DNA of 64,000 nucleotides. It comes from Oscillospiraceae bacterium. GTDB lineage: Bacteria; Bacillota; Clostridia; Oscillospirales; Acutalibacteraceae. Made by a program: the position numbers and the translations under genes. A model generated the notes under the pieces. The model saw nothing but the letters and a program-made list of their open reading frames with translations, was not told the origin of the DNA and ran no database searches. The stretch is taken from assembly GCA_015066015.1 (NCBI GenBank), contig SVPE01000010.1, positions 1 to 64,000 of the forward strand. Reading direction: 5' to 3'. Shown here piece by piece: positions 7,515 to 16,400 of the stretch. Within the stretch, counting starts at the first letter, position 1. The number at the start of each line of letters is the position of its first letter.

Positions 7515-8654
7515 ATGGAAAAGAACAAACTTACCGTATGGCAAAGCGCCTGCATCATTACCGGCTACGGTGTCGGTGGCGGAATAATGGCTATGCCCTA
7601 CCTCGCAGAGAAAAACGGAATATTTGTGGCACTTATAATTCTTGTGCTTTCATTTCTTGCTAACCTCGTCATTCATCTTATGATTGCCGACATATCAATA
7701 AAAAGCGGTGGCAAATCACAGATAGTTGAGGTTTTCTCAAAATATCTTTTCACAGGAAAGTTTCAGAAACCCATTACTCTTTTCTTTTTTGTCGTTATGG
7801 CACTTGTAATGTTCACAAACCTTGCCGCTTACATATCCGGTGCCGCTGAAATCATAACCGACCTTACCGGCATACCTATACTGGCATCAAAGCTGATTTT
7901 TTATGTAGCTGCAGCAAGTGTTGTACTTTTCGGTCTTAAGGCAGTCGGCTTTAGCGAAACCGTTGCCGTCAGTGTTATTTTTGCAGTTATCGGTGTGCTT
8001 GCTGTTTTTTCACTGTTCAACATCAGTAATCCCCTTAATTTCAGCATGGGTCAACCTAATCACATTCTCGCCTTCTTCGGTATGGCAATGCTTGCATTTT
8101 CTGCATTTTTCTCTGTACCTCAGGCAGTAAAGGGTCTTGATGCCGATGCAAAGAAGGTAAAAAAAGCAGTCTTCCTCGGACTTTCCAACAACCTTATACT
8201 TATGGTGGTTATAACAATATGTGCTCTTCTTTCCTCAACAGAAGTTACAGAAGTAGCTATGATCGGTTGGAGCAAGGGGATCGGCTCCTGGGCACAGATT
8301 GCAGGCTCAGCCTTTACAATTCTTGCTATGATTACAAGCTATTGGGCAATATCTCTTGCTCTTGCAGACATTACCGAGGAGCAGATTAAAAAGGATAAGC
8401 GTATCTGCTGGGTTATTGCAACTCTCCCCTCCTTGCTGATGACCTTCCTTAACCTTGGCGGTTTTATGGAGTTTATGCGTATCGGTGGTGGTCTTATCGG
8501 TATTCTTATTGCGATTCTTGTTATCCCCGCTTACAGAAAAAGTCTTAAGGACGAAGGTGAAAGTACTCTCGGAAACAAGTGCGGCACCTTCGTACAGATT
8601 CTTGTTATTATAGCACAGCTTCTTATGGCTGTAGGCAATGTGGTACCGGTATGA
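7515..8654 (+). CDS. Aromatic/hydroxy amino acid permease-like transporter
   Basis: A 379-residue integral membrane protein with about 11 hydrophobic segments. The beginning WQSACIITGYGVGGGIMAMPYL matches the first helix of the Aa_trans/HAAAP class (TnaB/TyrP/SdaC-like secondary transporters), with the unwound Gly-rich substrate site. It is expected to import an amino acid with H+ or Na+; substrate cannot be read. Start chosen at ATG 7515, preceded by AAGGAGTG; an in-frame upstream extension to 7335 would begin before the promoter and is rejected. The stop overlaps the next start (ATGA), so translation is coupled to the amidohydrolase, suggesting uptake and hydrolysis of related compounds. 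Confidence 0.8.
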   Translation: MEKNKLTVWQSACIITGYGVGGGIMAMPYLAEKNGIFVALIILVLSFLANLVIHLMIADISIKSGGKSQIVEVFSKYLFTGKFQKPITLFFFVVMALVMFTNLAAYISGAAEIITDLTGIPILASKLIFYVAAASVVLFGLKAVGFSETVAVSVIFAVIGVLAVFSLFNISNPLNFSMGQPNHILAFFGMAMLAFSAFFSVPQAVKGLDADAKKVKKAVFLGLSNNLILMVVITICALLSSTEVTEVAMIGWSKGIGSWAQIAGSAFTILAMITSYWAISLALADITEEQIKKDKRICWVIATLPSLLMTFLNLGGFMEFMRIGGGLIGILIAILVIPAYRKSLKDEGESTLGNKCGTFVQILVIIAQLLMAVGNVVPV

Positions 8655-10252
8655 GAAAGATTCTTTATTTTAACGGCAACATTCACTCTATGTTATCTGA
8701 GAATGATATTTTCTCCGTTATGGTAACCGAGGGTGAAAAGATCACCTACACCGGGAACGAAGTCCCGTCAGGAATAACCTTCAGTGAAAAAATTGACCTT
8801 CAGAAAAAGCACGTTTTCCCCACATTGACAGATTCTCATCTGCATCTGCTCTACACAATAGTGCTTTGTGCCGCAAGCTTCAATATATGTGAGATTACAG
8901 CAGACGGCGTAAAGCCCGACAATATGGCCGATATAGGCAAACGGGTCAGACTCTACTGCAAAGAAAACCCGAAACAAAAAATAATAACCGCAAACGGATT
9001 CATTGTTTCAGCAGTAAAAGAAAAACGTCTTCCCGACCGTCATGAGCTTGATGACTGGTCCGACGGCAGAGCTATGATTGTCTACAGCATCGACGGCCAT
9101 AGCAGTGCAATTTCCACAAAACTCATGGAGATGCTCGGTCTTGATACAAAAGACAGCAACGGCATTTTTTCCGGTGAAGCCCATGAATTTATGCAGGGTA
9201 AGGTCACTAACCTTATCGCATCAAAGGTCACTCCCTCTATTATCGCAAAAGGTATTGCAAATTTTTCAAACCTCTGTGCCTCCTACGGCATAAGCAGAGT
9301 CTGCGCAATGGACGGCAACGAGGATATTGAAAACGATATCCTTACAAAGCTTCTGGCTTTTCTGGCCGGACATATGGATATCGATGTAAGACTCTTTCCT
9401 CAGTATATGGACTACCGAAGGCTTGACCATTTCAGAAAAAACCAGAAAACTCTTCGGGCAGGCGGTTGCGGCGTATGGGAGCTGGACGGATCTGTAGGAT
9501 CACACAGTGCAGCCTTCTATGAGCCCTATAAGGACAACAGTGCACAGGGACACTGCTATTATAAAAAAGATAAAATCAAAGACAAAGTCAGGGAAGCTCT
9601 CGATAAAAACATCCGTCTGTCCTGTCATGCCATAGGTGAAGCAGCAATAGACCTTATCACTGAAATTTACGAGGACTTCAAGGACCTCATACCCGAAAAA
9701 GGTGCAATGATGCGCATTGACCATTTTGAATTCCCGTCAGAAAAAGCAGTTGAACGTTTAAAGAAGCTGCCTCTTGCCGTCACAGTACAGCCGGGCTTTT
9801 CCTGGGTGGACAAGCGATTTCTTAAAAGCTATGAGCAGTTTCTTCCCGAAAGCATTGTCAAAAGGCAGATACCGCTCAGGGAGCTCGCTGAGGCAAAGGT
9901 CTGTCTTTGCGGCTCAAGTGATTCTCCCGTACAGTCAGTCAACCCTTATGAGCAGATGCTTGGTATGATTGATTTTTACATTGAGGAGCAGTCGCTTACT
10001 CCATTCGAGGCACTCAGCACCTATACAGCAAACCCCGCAAAAATGCTGGGAGAGCTTACCACAGGTACACTTCAGAAGGGAAACTATGCTGACTTTTTTA
10101 TCTGTGACAGAGATATACTCTCCTGCAAGGGCACAGACATCACACTTTGCAAGGCAGAACGTATGATTGTACGCGGCAAAGCTTATAAGAAGAAAAAAGG
10201 TACTGTGATTGAACTCATACTGATGCTCATAAGAAAAGCAAAAAAAATATAA
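8651..10252 (+). CDS. YtcJ-like metal-dependent amidohydrolase
   Basis: A 533-residue member of the amidohydrolase superfamily (Amidohydro_3/YtcJ group). Metal-site motifs are in order: H63-L-H65 in DSHLHLL, a later SCHAIGE histidine, RIDHFEF, and a SSDSPV aspartate; the C-terminal beta segment (GTLQKGNYADFFICDRD) is typical. Such enzymes hydrolyse C-N bonds in cyclic or N-acyl substrates; the true substrate is unknown. Start at ATG 8651 overlaps the permease stop by 4 nt (ATGA), so coupling replaces a strong ribosome binding site. No signal peptide, so it acts in the cytosol on material probably brought in by the permease. Confidence 0.8.
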   Translation: MRKILYFNGNIHSMLSENDIFSVMVTEGEKITYTGNEVPSGITFSEKIDLQKKHVFPTLTDSHLHLLYTIVLCAASFNICEITADGVKPDNMADIGKRVRLYCKENPKQKIITANGFIVSAVKEKRLPDRHELDDWSDGRAMIVYSIDGHSSAISTKLMEMLGLDTKDSNGIFSGEAHEFMQGKVTNLIASKVTPSIIAKGIANFSNLCASYGISRVCAMDGNEDIENDILTKLLAFLAGHMDIDVRLFPQYMDYRRLDHFRKNQKTLRAGGCGVWELDGSVGSHSAAFYEPYKDNSAQGHCYYKKDKIKDKVREALDKNIRLSCHAIGEAAIDLITEIYEDFKDLIPEKGAMMRIDHFEFPSEKAVERLKKLPLAVTVQPGFSWVDKRFLKSYEQFLPESIVKRQIPLRELAEAKVCLCGSSDSPVQSVNPYEQMLGMIDFYIEEQSLTPFEALSTYTANPAKMLGELTTGTLQKGNYADFFICDRDILSCKGTDITLCKAERMIVRGKAYKKKKGTVIELILMLIRKAKKI

Positions 10253-10303
10253 GATTTACCGAAAGCGGAACAAATAAAACCCGTAAAATCAAGGAGGAAA
10301 AAA

Positions 10304-11761
10304 ATGAATCTTACCCGCTGCACCAAAGGACACTTTTACGACTCGGACAAATATCCCTCTTGCCCTCACTGTAAAACCGTTCTTCTCGAATCAACCATAC
10401 CCCACAACTTCACAGGTCCTACCACAACATCTCTTCTGATTGACAACCCTCTTCAACAATACAAAAGCTGCAAAAATACAGATGAGCCTTTTATTTTCAT
10501 AAGCTATGCTCACAGTGATGCCGAACGTCTCAAACCGTATTTTGAAACCCTTGAGGAAAACAATTTCAGATACTGGTATGACGAGGGCATTCCATCAGGG
10601 CAGGACTTTTACAAGGCTCTTGCAAAACACATAAAATGCTGCGTACAGTTTGTAGTTTTCCTTTCCCAAAATGCCCAGGAGTCCGAAAATGTACGCGATG
10701 AAATTCACCTTGCATATAAAAACAGAAAAAATATTCTTCCCGTTTTTATTGAAAATTTTGAGCTTGACGACGGACTTGAGCTTTCCCTAACAAGAAAACA
10801 GCACCTTTGCGCCTTTAGATATCCCGCTGAAGACTTCAAAAACAGATTCTACAATGAACTTTCAAAGGACGCCATCAAGTCCATCCCTTCCGACGAGGAC
10901 TTCATAAACGGAAAAAACATAAAAATCAGCTCCTCACTTTCTGACAGATACACAAATCTCAGACTGATAAACAAAAGTTCAATGAATGAAGTTTTTTCTG
11001 CAGAAGCAGTAGGCACAGGCTATCCTGTTATAATCAAAAGAACTCTCCTCGGAAACAACCAGAATAAAAAGTTCTTTTACTCCTGCTACCAAAAGGAAAA
11101 AAGAGCTCTTGAAACGTGTATGTGCCCCTTCATCCCCCAACTTATCGACTGTTCCGAGGATGAGGAGTACGCTTACCTGATTGAAACAAAAATCAACGGT
11201 GACACACCCTATGCAAATGCATCATACTCCGAGAAGTTTGTTATTGACCTTGGAATAAAAGTTGCTCACATACTCAAATATCTGTATTACTACGGCATCA
11301 CGCACTGCGACATAAAGCCGGACAATATAATAGTCAATAGCTTCGGTGATGTTTTCCTTATTGACTTCGGCTCAAGCATTTTTACAAAAGATGAAAGCAA
11401 CTCGCCCTACTCCTGCGGCACAAGGGGTTTTGCTGCGCCTGAGCAGTTTGATCAAAAAACGGAAATTGATTTTCGTACCGATATCTACGCTCTGGGACGA
11501 ACAATGCTGTCAATGCTTGTTGGTGATAAGATTTCTTCTCAGAACGCGTTCAGAAACGAGTGCGAAAACATCTCCATAACCTGTGCTCTGCAAAACCCTT
11601 CCGTAAAGGCTCAATATATTTTCGAGGACCTTGCCTACTATGACAAAAATGCGAACTCCTCTCTGAACAAGGTCATCAACCGTATGGTCTCGCCAAGAAA
11701 GGAAGGCAGATATTACAGTCTCGATGAGCTCATAAACGATTTGAAAAATTGTATCCGATAA
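10304..11761 (+). CDS. Zinc-ribbon/TIR/serine-threonine kinase fusion protein
   Basis: A 485-residue three-part protein. Residues 1-25 hold a metal-binding knuckle (C6, H10, C20, C23; CTKGHFYDSDKYPSCPHC). Residues 62-190 form a TIR domain: FIFISYAHSDAERL opening, WYDEGIPSG box, and FLSQNAQESENVRDEI where E133 is in the position of the NADase glutamate. Residues 218-480 form a protein kinase: K245 in VIIKR, HCDIKPDN (D336, N341), IDFG (D354), and an APEQF activation-segment end; the Gly-rich loop is poor (LINKSSMNEVF). No transmembrane segment. It lies 51 nt after the amidohydrolase and before a terminator, so it shares that transcript. Function could be signalling or defence; neither is shown. 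Start supported by AAGGAGGAAAAAAATG. Confidence 0.85.
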   Translation: MNLTRCTKGHFYDSDKYPSCPHCKTVLLESTIPHNFTGPTTTSLLIDNPLQQYKSCKNTDEPFIFISYAHSDAERLKPYFETLEENNFRYWYDEGIPSGQDFYKALAKHIKCCVQFVVFLSQNAQESENVRDEIHLAYKNRKNILPVFIENFELDDGLELSLTRKQHLCAFRYPAEDFKNRFYNELSKDAIKSIPSDEDFINGKNIKISSSLSDRYTNLRLINKSSMNEVFSAEAVGTGYPVIIKRTLLGNNQNKKFFYSCYQKEKRALETCMCPFIPQLIDCSEDEEYAYLIETKINGDTPYANASYSEKFVIDLGIKVAHILKYLYYYGITHCDIKPDNIIVNSFGDVFLIDFGSSIFTKDESNSPYSCGTRGFAAPEQFDQKTEIDFRTDIYALGRTMLSMLVGDKISSQNAFRNECENISITCALQNPSVKAQYIFEDLAYYDKNANSSLNKVINRMVSPRKEGRYYSLDELINDLKNCIR

Positions 11762-11767
11762 AATCCC

Positions 11768-11814
11768 GCGTTACAAGAAACAGAGTTTTCTGCACCTTGT
11801 AACGCTTTTCTTTT
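11768..11814 (+). terminator. Terminator after the TIR-kinase gene
   Basis: GCGTTACAAG (11768-11777) and CTTGTAACGC (11796-11805), perfect 10-bp stem, then TTTTCTTTT. Confidence 0.85.
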
Positions 11815-11844
11815 CCGCAGGATTCTTTGAGCGGGGCTTAAACC

Positions 11845-11873
11845 TTGACATCAGCTTTTTATTTTATTATAAT
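11845..11873 (+). promoter_or_regulatory. Promoter of pncA-nadE
   Basis: TTGACA (11845-11850), 17 nt, TATAAT (11868-11873); exact consensus, shortly before the pncA ribosome binding site. Confidence 0.85.
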
Positions 11874-11906
11874 CAAACTTAACCTGAAGAATAAGGGAGG
11901 TCTTTT

Positions 11907-12431
11907 ATGAAAAAGATACTTATTGTTGTAGATATGCAGAAGGACTTCGTTGACGGAGCCCTCGGTACAGCCGAAGCCGTTGCAATCGTAGATAATGTGG
12001 TAAAAAAGATTGAAGATTTCGAAGGCGACATAATTGTCACCTATGATACGCACGAAGAAAACTACATGGAAACACAGGAAGGCAAAAATCTTCCCGTGCC
12101 TCACTGCATCAGGGGTACAGACGGTTGGAAGCTTGACAGTAAGGTGCAGTCTGCTCTTGACAAAAAGGCATATAAAACCATTGAAAAGCCCACCTTCGGC
12201 TCACCGGAGCTTCCCGCATATATCGGTGCAAACTATAACCCAGCCGAAACAGAAATCGAGCTTATCGGTCTTTGCACAGACATCTGTGTTGTTTCGAATG
12301 CACTTCTGCTTAAAGCAAACTTTCTTGAAACGAAGGTAAGCGTTGACTCTTCCTGCTGTGCAGGTGTAACCGTAGACAGTCACAACGCCGCTCTGACAAC
12401 AATGAAAATGTGTCAGGTAAATATTATATAA
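11907..12431 (+). CDS. pncA: Nicotinamidase (isochorismatase-like hydrolase)
   Basis: A 174-residue cysteine hydrolase converting nicotinamide to nicotinate and ammonia, the entry step of the Preiss-Handler NAD salvage route. The catalytic triad is visible as D9 (VVDMQKDF), K94 (IEKPTFGS) and C127 (TDICVVSNA); D47, H49 and H66 fit the metal site. Length is at the short end for the family (about 180-210). The start follows GGGAGG. nadE lies 18 nt downstream in the same operon, which strongly supports nicotinamidase over other isochorismatase-like activities. Confidence 0.85.
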   Translation: MKKILIVVDMQKDFVDGALGTAEAVAIVDNVVKKIEDFEGDIIVTYDTHEENYMETQEGKNLPVPHCIRGTDGWKLDSKVQSALDKKAYKTIEKPTFGSPELPAYIGANYNPAETEIELIGLCTDICVVSNALLLKANFLETKVSVDSSCCAGVTVDSHNAALTTMKMCQVNII

Positions 12432-12449
12432 ATTACGGAGGCAATTAAT

Positions 12450-13178
12450 ATGTTTGACGCTCTTAAAGTAAAAAACGACTGTGTCTTATGGATAAGAGAC
12501 TTCTTTCAGAAGAACGGTGACGGATGTAATGCAGTGGTCGGCATCTCCGGCGGAAAGGACAGCTCCGTTGCAGCGGCTCTTTGCGTTGAAGCTCTCGGTA
12601 AGGACAGAGTTATCGGTGTGCTTATGCCCCAGGGTGAGCAACACGATATTGATAAGGCATATATGCTCGTAAACCATCTCGGAATCAAGCACTATGAAAT
12701 AAATATAAAGTCTGCCGTTGAAGATATTCTCAATGCGTTTCCAAAAGATCTTGAACCGACTGCACAAACAGTACAGAACATTCCCCCGAGAATCCGTATG
12801 ACTACTCTTTACGCTGTTTCGCAAAGCTGCAACGGCAGAGTATGTAACACCTGTAATCTTTCCGAAGACTGGGTAGGCTACTCAACCAGATACGGCGACT
12901 CCGTAGGCGACTTTTCACCTATGAGCAACCTCACCGTAACCGAAGTTAAAGAAATCGGTCATCTTCTCGGTCTTCCTGCAGAGCTTGTTGAAAAAACTCC
13001 CATTGACGGACTTTGCGGAAAAACCGATGAGGAAAACCTGGGCTTCACCTATGCAGAGCTTGATGTTTACATCCGCACAGGTGAAATAGCGAACGAAAAA
13101 ACAAAGGAGCTCATCGACAAAAAGCACCGTATGAACCTGTTCAAGCTTCAGCTTATGCCCTCATTTATACCCGAATAA
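12450..13178 (+). CDS. nadE: Ammonia-dependent NAD+ synthetase
   Basis: A 242-residue NAD synthetase that adenylates nicotinate adenine dinucleotide and amidates it with ammonia. The P-loop GISGGKDSS is at about 31-39; VGYSTRYGDSVGDFSPM and the ELVEKTPIDGLCGKTDEENLG segments are typical of NadE. There is no N-terminal glutaminase domain, so free ammonia is the nitrogen donor, possibly including that released by PncA. Ribosome binding site ACGGAGG. Followed by a terminator. nadD and pncB are not in the window. Confidence 0.9.
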   Translation: MFDALKVKNDCVLWIRDFFQKNGDGCNAVVGISGGKDSSVAAALCVEALGKDRVIGVLMPQGEQHDIDKAYMLVNHLGIKHYEINIKSAVEDILNAFPKDLEPTAQTVQNIPPRIRMTTLYAVSQSCNGRVCNTCNLSEDWVGYSTRYGDSVGDFSPMSNLTVTEVKEIGHLLGLPAELVEKTPIDGLCGKTDEENLGFTYAELDVYIRTGEIANEKTKELIDKKHRMNLFKLQLMPSFIPE

Positions 13179-13195
13179 ATCCAATAATGAAAATT

Positions 13196-13228
13196 AGCCG
13201 TTGTTACAGTAAAGCAACGGCTTTTTTA
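13196..13228 (+). terminator. Terminator of pncA-nadE
   Basis: AGCCGTTG (13196-13203) pairs with CAACGGCT (13215-13222) followed by TTTTT. Confidence 0.8.
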
Positions 13229-13261
13229 TGTCCGAAAACAGTAAATAAATAGCCATTTCTA

Positions 13262-13290
13262 TTGACTGTTTTTGAATAAAGTATTATAAT
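13262..13290 (+). promoter_or_regulatory. Promoter of the giant Cys-rich repeat protein gene
   Basis: TTGACT (13262-13267), 17 nt, TATAAT (13285-13290). It implies a leader of about 190 nt before the chosen start codon. Confidence 0.8.
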
Positions 13291-13377
13291 TTATTATGTA
13301 TAATTGCCGATTCATCTATTGGTTTTTTTATCATAAGAAAATGATGTACCGAGCACCACAATTCGCAAGGAGGTCAG

Positions 13378-13479
13378 TTGCGACGCGAGGGCGGATTTTC
13401 TTTGACAAAGCAAACAGACAAAGTCGGTTTTACACAAATATCCAATCCCCTTATACAAAGAAAAACAAAAAGGAGATGA
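13378..13479 (+). CDS. Possible 33-codon leader ORF
   Basis: A TTG at 13378 lies 4 nt after AAGGAGG and opens a 33-codon frame rich in Arg/Lys/Gln/Thr that stops with TGA at 13477-13479. The stop overlaps an ATG at 13476 that is in frame with the giant gene (ATGA arrangement). It may be a regulatory leader coupled to the giant gene, or a chance frame in an untranslated leader; the strong ribosome binding site with no other use is the only direct support. Confidence 0.3.
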   Translation: MRREGGFSLTKQTDKVGFTQISNPLIQRKTKRR

Positions 13480-13487
13480 CACAAAAA

Positions 13488-16400
13488 ATGAAGAATAATT
13501 TATTCAAAAAATCGATGGCAGTGTTCTTGTCAGTGCTGATGATTTTGTCATGCTGGGTATGGGTAGCACCTACAGAGGCTGAGGCAGCGGCAACCACAGC
13601 TAACGTAACAACCTCATTTACCTTGAGCCCCAACGGAACCCGCGGAGCTACCGACTGGACCCGCCTTGCTCTGACAGGTGAAAGCAATGCCGGCGGAACA
13701 TCTGTCGTTCTTTTCAGATTCACTAATGCTGACCTTAAAACGCTTGCAGAGCTGGACGAGATTAATCTGCAGCTTTATGCTTATTCCTGTAACAACAGAC
13801 TGTCACATAATAATGTCGGTGTTACCGTTAATGCAGATATTTATTATATCAGTCAGAACGCTTCATTTGTAAGCGGTCAGGGCACAAACAAGAATGCTAA
13901 CGTAGCAGATACGGATAATGCTGTTTTAGGAACAGACTATACCTACGAAAATGCCCAGAACCAAGCAAAGACCTATTTTGGCTTGTCTGATGCTAACCTT
14001 GTCGGCTCCTTTGAGCAGCCTGCTATTAACGGTCAGGATAATGCATCACTCAGAACAGGCGACGCAAATTGTTTTTATACCGTAACAGATATAGTTAAGG
14101 AAAAAGCCGCCTCAGATGAAGACCTTTCCTTTATTGTTATGCTCCGACAAGGCTACTCCTGTAGCGGAACCAGAGGCTGGTCCGATATATACATTGACTC
14201 TGACACAATCGCTCTTTCAGGTTATAATGTGCTTGACGAACTGAAAAGCAGAATTGAAGCTTACGAAGGTTATTTCTCAAACGGCACCTTCTATACAAAT
14301 CTTCAGAATAACTACAAGGCATATAACGATGCGAAGCGTTATTACGATGCCGTTAAATACGGCGGTGTTCAGTTTGATGCTGCAATTGCTCAGCAATATA
14401 TCAGTGCAATTGACACAGCTATTGCAAACACGGGTACTAATGATACTTATGTTGATTATCTTAACGCCAACATCACAAGCCGTGACGGCTCTACAGTAAG
14501 TGCTGCTTACAGAAAGAATGTTATCTGGTATCCCTGGGATTTCTCCTGGGACATTACATCTAACAGCGCAAGACCTACGATTCAGGATACATATTTCTAT
14601 TTTACTATGCCCAATACTATCGTCGGTATTACCAATGACAGTGAAACCACCTTCCCGCTTCACTCCTTCTTCTGGACAACTACAGGCAGCCGTTACGTAA
14701 GATATGTTATTGCCGGCTCGGGAACAATAAGCAGCGGTGTTGTTGGCTCGAGTGATTTCGCCACTATGGCACCCTGGAAAATTTCCAACTGGGATAACGG
14801 TCATCCTACAGAGGGTCTTGATCCCGGTGCAGACGGATTCGGCGGCTGGGTTTTTGAAAGGAATTATCTCACAGATGTCACACTCGATTATTTTGAGGAC
14901 AACAGCAATAACTACGGCTACAGTCAGGACCACGTATATCAGATTTCCTCATATGCTCAGATTAACAAGTCAACCGTCGGAGTAAATGCCACAACTACCT
15001 ATAAAAAGGTTGACCAAGGTTTCACCTTTGCTACTGCAAACAGTAGTAATCGAGGTACAACTAGTTATGGCAACCACTATGCAAGTAATTACAGTAATTA
15101 CGGCGGTGCTTTACATGTTGTTTATATGGACACATATAAGAACAACTATCAGAACTGGAAAACCTTGATTCCTGCTATTTCTTATCAGAATTATAACGGT
15201 TATGTCTACAGTGACGCTACTAACGTAACAAAGAACCTCGATTATGCTTCAGAAATTCCTCTTAATCTTAATCTTACTGAAGCAAACCGTGTTGGCGATA
15301 TCAGTTCTACTGTTACTACATGGGCTCAGAATATAAACAAGGGCGCAAACGACCTTGCAAACGCTAAAGCCGCAGGCACAACAAGAGTTACAACCAAATA
15401 CGTTGATCTTATAAATGCTATTAAAGCTGCAGAGTCCACATTTGCCGGCGGTGGTGCACAGTATACCTATGCTTCCTGGAATAATTTCGTAGCCGCATAC
15501 AATGCTGCAAAGGCACATATGGCATCCCTTAACCCTAACGACTCAAATGTGCAGTACAGCTCCGATGCAACTGCAATCGGCAACCTTGCAACAGCACTTA
15601 ACGATGCAAGAAACGCTCTCGAAGAAAGAACCTACGACGTAACATACGAAAATATGTTCTCATTCTCATCATGGGCAAACTCTGCTTCAAGTGTTCTCGG
15701 CACACCAGACAAGGGCACAATGACCTATGATGTGGGTGCAGGCACAATCACTGTAAACAACAACGATGCAAATACACAGCCTAACCCCAACGACCATTAC
15801 TCAAGCTGCGGATTCGGAAACGGTCATTACAATATGACACTTGTTCCCGGTGAAACCTATACCTTTGAATACACAACAAGCGGCGGTACAGGTGATCAGG
15901 TGCATATCTTCTTCTATGACGATAACGGTAATGCAATAGCTAATCCTGCAAATAGAGGCAACGCTTTTGCACACGCTTACGGTAGCGGTCGAGGAACATC
16001 AACATTTTCCTTCACTGCACCTGAAAATGCAACAAAGGCGGCCTTCCGTTTCGGCTCAACCGTACTTGGTGACAGCATAACCTTCTCCGATATCTTTATG
16101 TATTCACACACAAGAGGAGACTATGCAGATATTGCCAACTGGACAGAAAGACCGAACAGAACTGTATTCAACTATAATCAGTTCCTCGGTACTACTCTTG
16201 ATGTTCCCGAAAGACCCGGCTACACCTTCGACGGCTGGTGGGTTGATTCAATTAATCCCAACGGTCAGAAGGATGAAGGCGAACAGGTAACAGACGGCAA
16301 CGGAACAGTTGTTGCTAATCTTCAGAACTTTGGTATTGCTCAGGACTGGGTGCTTTATTCGGAATGGACGGTTAACAAGTATACCGTAACCTGGAAAAAC

